The notes beneath the pieces were generated by a model. That model made no database searches and was not told the DNA's origin. It worked only from the letters and a program-made list of their open reading frames with translations. Position numbers and translations under genes: made by a program. A stretch of 35,396 nucleotides of DNA from CAZGRP01 sp964527995. GTDB taxonomy: Bacteria; Zhuqueibacterota; Zhuqueibacteria; Oceanimicrobiales; CAZGRP01. The stretch covers positions 1-35,396 of the forward strand of contig CAZGRP010000042.1 in NCBI GenBank assembly GCA_964527995.1. Direction: 5' to 3'. This document shows positions 31,468-35,396 of this stretch, piece by piece (position 1 is the first letter of the stretch; each line of letters opens with the position of its first letter).

Positions 31468-32691
31468 ATGATCGGTGAGATCCTCTCGCATCCCGAGAAG
31501 CTGCGCGTTCTGGTTGTTTCGGCGGTTTGCACCCTACCGTCGTACAGGTCGCGCTTCCAAATTCTCGCCAGGGAGCACCCCGACATCGAGGTGACCTTGT
31601 ATGTTCCGTCGAGGTGGCGCGAAAATGACGTCCATCACCGTCTGCGCGTTCAGCCGGAGGAGCGCTCCCTACCGAATTACCAGGTTCTCGCGGGTAGGAT
31701 CTTGAGCAACGGCTACCCAAACCGAGTGCTTTTTGGCGCGGGATTGAGCACCGCACTGCATGCCGTGAAGCCACATGTAATCCACCTAGAGTTCGAACCG
31801 TGGAGCCTCGTCCACTGGCAAGTTCGAGCACTCTTGGGCGACCTCAGAGAAAAAGTTAGGCTCGTGTTCCGAACGTCCGTGGGTCGGGTGCATTATCGAA
31901 CCAAGTCTGATGCCGTGTCAAAGTCAATATACAGGCGGGTCATGGCCACCTACCATGGCGCTGTGTGTTTGAATGAGTCGGCCAAGGCGGCCCTCTCGCG
32001 AAATGGAGGGTACTCGGGCCTGGCGATCGTGCTCCCTCAGGAGATCGATACGGATCTTTTCCGTCCGGCTCCGGAGAGAGAAAGATGTCGAGTGAGGCAG
32101 CGTATCGGTGTAGATCATGAGTTCTGCGTGGGGTACGTGGGCCGGCTTGCCCCGGGCAAAGGTGTTGAGCTCCTCCTACGAGCCTTTGCACGCGTGAAGG
32201 TTCCAGCCAAGCTTGTTATCGTGGGCGGAGGGCCCTTACGGCGGCCTCTTGAAGAGCTTGCACGCACACTCCACGTTAGTGACCGCACTGTGTGGATAGC
32301 GCCATGTCCGCGCGAGCAGGTGCCCAACTACCTAGCCGCCATGGATGTGTTAGTGCTTCCTTCCGAAGGACAAGAGTTTTTCGGTCGATCGATTGCCGAG
32401 GCTATGGCTTGTGAGATTCCGGTAATTGGTTCGAGCTGCGGTTCCATACCGAGGGTCGTCGGTAAATGTGGCTTGATTTTCGAGGAGCGGAACTTAGACC
32501 AGTTACATCAGCGCCTCGAGCAAGCAGCTGTATCGCCCGACCAGATGAAAACCATGGCGAGGTTGGGGCGCCGCCGGGTCGTTGAAAGCTTCTCCGTATC
32601 CGTCGTGGCAGCGAGACTTGGGCGCTTTTATTGGGATGTAATGGGGTCTGGCAAAGTCGCCGCGACGCGGCCCAAGGAAGCAGTGGAATGA
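31468..32691 (+). CDS. Family 4 glycosyltransferase
   Basis: A GT-B retaining glycosyltransferase of 407 aa. The N-terminal domain starts at LRVLVVSAVCTLPSYRSRF. The C-terminal Glycos_transf_1 domain shows FCVGYVGRLAPGKGVELLLRAF, KLVIVGGGPLR, and the donor-binding EGQEFFGRSIAEAMACEIPVIGS with the E-x7-E arrangement. A GTG at 31462 overlapping the previous stop is an alternative start; ATG 31468 has GGGG 6 nt before it. It ends in ATGA overlap with the next gene, so it is translationally coupled to the GT9 enzyme. Donor and linkage are unknown. Confidence 0.9.
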   Translation: MIGEILSHPEKLRVLVVSAVCTLPSYRSRFQILAREHPDIEVTLYVPSRWRENDVHHRLRVQPEERSLPNYQVLAGRILSNGYPNRVLFGAGLSTALHAVKPHVIHLEFEPWSLVHWQVRALLGDLREKVRLVFRTSVGRVHYRTKSDAVSKSIYRRVMATYHGAVCLNESAKAALSRNGGYSGLAIVLPQEIDTDLFRPAPERERCRVRQRIGVDHEFCVGYVGRLAPGKGVELLLRAFARVKVPAKLVIVGGGPLRRPLEELARTLHVSDRTVWIAPCPREQVPNYLAAMDVLVLPSEGQEFFGRSIAEAMACEIPVIGSSCGSIPRVVGKCGLIFEERNLDQLHQRLEQAAVSPDQMKTMARLGRRRVVESFSVSVVAARLGRFYWDVMGSGKVAATRPKEAVE

Positions 32692-33827
32692 GAAGAAAGC
32701 AGTATGAGAGGTTGGTTGCGGTACGAGGCTACGCTGGTCTTGTGGCCTACTCCGGCACAGCCGGTCTTCTGTACAACCGGCGGTCGGTGCACAGAATAGG
32801 CTCCATCCTCGTTCTCGAATCAGGTGACCTGGGAGATGCGGTGTTGGCCACCGCCGTGGTTAAAGCGTTGCGTGTCCGTTTTCCCAATGCACGCATCGAT
32901 GTATGCGCGAAGCCGCACCTGGGGAGTCTCTTCAGCACCCTCCCGGGTGTTGACAGGATTCTGACACGAGAGCAGATTCGGACGCGGGGGGCCTACGATT
33001 TGGCCGTCGATCTGAACTACTTCCCGGACTGGGGGATCATGCTGCGACGGCCGGCTGCGACCCTGTTGCACCGCGCTGATTCGATTGTTGCCACCCGTTT
33101 CACCCGTGGCCGGACCTTCGTACACGAGCTCCAGGCCAAGCTGCGTATACTCAAGGCCCTTGGACTCGACAGGCTCACAGTGTTTCCCACGCTCCGTCCA
33201 AGCGTGGCAGATCAAGCTGAGGTCGCTGCGAGATTGCAGGGCGCTCGTCTCTCAGCTGCCGACCGATTGGTCGTCGTCCAGCCTGGGGCCGGGTGGCCGT
33301 ATCGACGGTGGCCCGCGGAGGCATTCCGGAGGGTGGTCGGACACCTTGTGCGACGACAACACGCACGAGTGATCGTCGTCGGAAACGCTGAAGAGAGGGC
33401 TCTGGCCGAAGCGGTCTGCTGCGAGGGAGCATTGAATTGGGCGGGACAGTTGTCTCTCCTTCAACTAGCCGCCCTGCTGTCGCGGGCAAGCCTTTTCGTC
33501 GGCAACGACAGCGGCCCCATGCATATCGCGGCGGCCATGCGCACGCCCGTGGTAGCCATTTTTGGACCGCAAGTTCCCGAACGTTTTGCCCCCGTCGGCA
33601 CCGCGAGCATTGTGCTTCATCATCGCCTCGAATGCTGTCCGTGCCTGCAGCGAGAGTGTATTCGCCCGCATGACCCATGCGTTTTGCGGGTATCGCCGGA
33701 GGAGGTGGTCCGAGCCGCTGAGCGGCTGCTTGCGAGCAGAGATGAAGCGGGCAGCGAAAGAGACGGGGACAGTCTTCGCTCCCAGGTGAGCGACTTCTCC
33801 ACCACGAGCGGAAGGTCGACGCGATAA
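32688..33827 (+). CDS. Family 9 glycosyltransferase (heptosyltransferase-like)
   Basis: A 379-aa inverting GT-B enzyme of the ADP-heptose:LPS heptosyltransferase family. Motifs are SILVLESGDLGDAVLATAVVKALRVRFP, VVQPGAGWPYRRWPAEAF, and the hallmark FVGNDSGPMHIAAAMRTPVVAIFGP. A Cys cluster (ECCPCLQREC then DPC) before the final helix occurs in many members of this family. About 35 residues precede the first motif. ATG 32688 overlaps the GT4 stop as ATGA, with AAGGAAG 7 nt upstream. In an EPS locus it may transfer a sugar other than heptose. Confidence 0.9.
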   Translation: MRRKQYERLVAVRGYAGLVAYSGTAGLLYNRRSVHRIGSILVLESGDLGDAVLATAVVKALRVRFPNARIDVCAKPHLGSLFSTLPGVDRILTREQIRTRGAYDLAVDLNYFPDWGIMLRRPAATLLHRADSIVATRFTRGRTFVHELQAKLRILKALGLDRLTVFPTLRPSVADQAEVAARLQGARLSAADRLVVVQPGAGWPYRRWPAEAFRRVVGHLVRRQHARVIVVGNAEERALAEAVCCEGALNWAGQLSLLQLAALLSRASLFVGNDSGPMHIAAAMRTPVVAIFGPQVPERFAPVGTASIVLHHRLECCPCLQRECIRPHDPCVLRVSPEEVVRAAERLLASRDEAGSERDGDSLRSQVSDFSTTSGRSTR

Positions 33828-33893
33828 TTCCCAACCGCAACCCAGAGGGTCCGCTGTGCTGGAGTTACCCTCGATGGTGACAGAGTGAGGTCT

Positions 33894-35174
33894 ATGAGGA
33901 TTCTTTTCGTGTACACAACGCCACCTTATCCTCCTGATGCGGGCGGACGGATCGTTGATTACAACCTCCTCAAGGGGCTGGCCGCACAGGGGCATGAGTT
34001 GACGGCGATTGCCTTGGCAGATCGCAGGAGGCCCGCCAAGGAACTCCAGACGATCAAGTCAGCCCTCGACGCCTTTTGTGATTTTCGGCCTGTACTGGTC
34101 TCCTTGGCTTTCAAGCCATTCCAGCAGGGCCTCGCCTTTCTTCGGGGCATCCCCGCAACGATGGCGAAGTATCAATCTGACGCACTGCGCGCTGAGCTGC
34201 AGCGGGTGCTGAAAGCACAGCGATTCGACGCCCTCGTCCTCAACATGTTGCACATGGCGTATCTGCTCGAAGTGGCGCAGGGTAGGGTCCCGACGATTCT
34301 TCTGCGGCATAATGTGCAGTCGGTGATCGCTGAACGGCTGGTGAAGATAGAGAGGAATCCACTGCTGCGACTCGCTCTGTGGCGGGAGTGGCGTTGCCTG
34401 CGTCGCTATGAAGCCGAGATGTGTGAGCGGGTCGACCTGTGTTGTACGCTAAGCAGCGTTGATTCGGCAACTCTCAGAGAAATGAACTCCGCATTGCGCC
34501 CGGAGGTGCTGCCACCGCCGTTGGACATCGGCTGCTACCGCCCGATGCAGCCTGAGGAAGCTCCCCCGGTGATCACGTTCATAGGGGGCTACGATTGGAT
34601 GCCGAATGCTGATGCGGCGATGTGGCTGTGCGAGACGATCTTCCCGCGCGTGGCCAAGCACATCCCCGATGCTGAGCTGCAACTGATTGGTCACCGTCCG
34701 AACGCGGATTTGAGGCGAGTGGCTGCGACAGTTCCTTCGATTAACCTCGTGGGGCATGTGGAGGTCTTGGAACCTTACCTGGCTCGGACTGCCGTCTTTG
34801 TAGCTCCGCTTCGCGCTGGTAGTGGCATCCGCATCAAGATTCTCGAGGCTATGGCCTACGCGCTGCCGGTCGTCAGCACCCGGATCGGCTGTGAGGGTAT
34901 CGGCGCGGAATCTCCACGCGAAATTCTAATTGCAGACTCTGAAGTAGCATTCGCTGACGCCGTCGTGACGCTGCTACGAGATCCGTCGGCACGAAGGCGG
35001 ATCGGCCGCGAAGGCCGGGCCTGTGTTGCCTCGAACCACCAGCTTCCAACGGTGATTGAGAGATTTGAATCGCTTCTCAGCCTGGCGGCGAAACGTCGCG
35101 TACGCCTTGAGCACTGCCGCCCGGAATCGCAAACAAAGGAAGAGCTTGCGCCAGCCTCCATGGACTCGCAGTAG
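33894..35174 (+). CDS. Family 4 glycosyltransferase, exosortase-locus type
   Basis: A 426-aa GT-B glycosyltransferase. The start MRILFVYTTPPYPPDAGGR and the mid-protein LLRHNVQSVIAERL and WREWRCLRRYEAEMCERVD resemble the sugar transferases associated with PEP-CTERM/EpsH1 loci (TIGR03087-like, from memory). The donor domain shows VITFIGGYDWMPNADAA, FVAPLRAGSGIRIKILEAMA and PVVSTRIGCEGI, a GT4 pattern. ATG 33894 is taken over GTG 33885 because it matches the family start; GAGG precedes it closely. The 66-bp spacer after the GT9 gene shows nothing recognisable. Sugar specificity is unknown. Confidence 0.88.
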   Translation: MRILFVYTTPPYPPDAGGRIVDYNLLKGLAAQGHELTAIALADRRRPAKELQTIKSALDAFCDFRPVLVSLAFKPFQQGLAFLRGIPATMAKYQSDALRAELQRVLKAQRFDALVLNMLHMAYLLEVAQGRVPTILLRHNVQSVIAERLVKIERNPLLRLALWREWRCLRRYEAEMCERVDLCCTLSSVDSATLREMNSALRPEVLPPPLDIGCYRPMQPEEAPPVITFIGGYDWMPNADAAMWLCETIFPRVAKHIPDAELQLIGHRPNADLRRVAATVPSINLVGHVEVLEPYLARTAVFVAPLRAGSGIRIKILEAMAYALPVVSTRIGCEGIGAESPREILIADSEVAFADAVVTLLRDPSARRRIGREGRACVASNHQLPTVIERFESLLSLAAKRRVRLEHCRPESQTKEELAPASMDSQ

Positions 35175-35246
35175 CGAGTTTCCAGTTGGTTGATCGAAGC
35201 ACCCGTCACTGTGACCGTTGTACATGAGCGCCTTAGGAAAGACATC

Positions 35247-35396
35247 ATGAGATTGCTGCTTCTCACTCCACGGCTCCCATTCCCCCCCGTAGGGGGAGAC
35301 AAGCTGCGGATTTTTACATACATCCAACACCTTGCCGGGGAGCACGACCTCTCCCTTATCTCCTTCATTGCTCACCCGCGAGAGAGGGAGAAACTG
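35247..35396 (+). CDS. Glycosyltransferase, N-terminal fragment (runs off the window)
   Basis: The first 50 residues of a gene cut by the window end. MRLLLLTPRLPFPPVGGDK followed by an amphipathic helix and HDLSLISFIAHPRE is the standard start of GT4 enzymes of the exosortase-associated sugar transferase type. AGGAAAG lies 8 nt before the ATG. It starts 72 bp after the preceding GT4 stop in the same direction and probably continues the operon. Confidence 0.8.
   Translation, partial: MRLLLLTPRLPFPPVGGDKLRIFTYIQHLAGEHDLSLISFIAHPREREKL

Overview
The window is GC-rich, densely coded DNA from a Gram-negative bacterium. Evidence for an outer membrane is a Wza/SLBB export protein, a Wzi-like beta-barrel, and a secreted protein ending in a FlgD/T9SS-type C-terminal domain. 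These traits, with an actinobacterial-type xylose isomerase and short intergenic spacers, would fit Acidobacteriota or a neighbouring deep lineage. The phylum is an inference and cannot be settled here. A run of 100 N at 22407-22506 shows this is a draft scaffold. I saw no rRNA, tRNA, transposase, integrase or CRISPR array.

Left part (1-17.6 kb) is housekeeping and accessory metabolism. On the minus strand lie xylose isomerase, a DUF2207 membrane protein and a small hypothetical protein. On the plus strand, 3832-6964 is a tight four-gene unit: beta-hydroxyacid dehydrogenase, a Cys-containing hypothetical protein, a Cys-rich membrane protein and a CoA-disulfide-reductase-like flavoenzyme. A large hybrid histidine kinase (minus) diverges from a kbl-like gene and a CDF metal transporter, which follow a strong sigma70-type promoter. 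A second plus-strand run (12870-17595) holds Memo and AMMECR1 family genes (two of the three AmmeMemoRadiSam components), a Rossmann/DUF2520 protein, a dGTPase-like HD hydrolase and an unpartnered ECF-type ABC ATPase.

Right part (17.6 kb to the end) is an exopolysaccharide locus. It opens with a near-consensus sigma54 promoter (17811-17826) and a leader that can fold into a three-way junction with a possible pseudoknot. The leader precedes a sigma54-dependent activator that lacks a receiver domain. Next comes a small secreted FnIII/FlgD-Ig protein, a terminator and a second strong promoter. Then follow the export protein (Wza/SLBB), a Wzz-like chain-length protein without kinase, a Gfo/Idh/MocA dehydrogenase with a left-handed beta-helix acyltransferase (WbpB/WbpD-like), a Wzi-like outer-membrane protein, a Wzx flippase, a GT2, a Wzy/O-antigen-ligase-type polymerase, two GT4 enzymes, a GT9, and the start of another glycosyltransferase. 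Together these would make nucleotide sugars, assemble and flip repeat units, polymerise them and export the chain. The two last glycosyltransferases resemble those associated with exosortase/PEP-CTERM loci, so the cluster probably continues past the right edge.

Most unusual signals: the structured leader RNA of the sigma54 activator; 7-bp tandem repeats with G-quadruplex potential ending 5 nt before the wzz-like start and touching the assembly gap; and the uncharacterised Cys-rich pair fused by overlap to a disulfide reductase gene.
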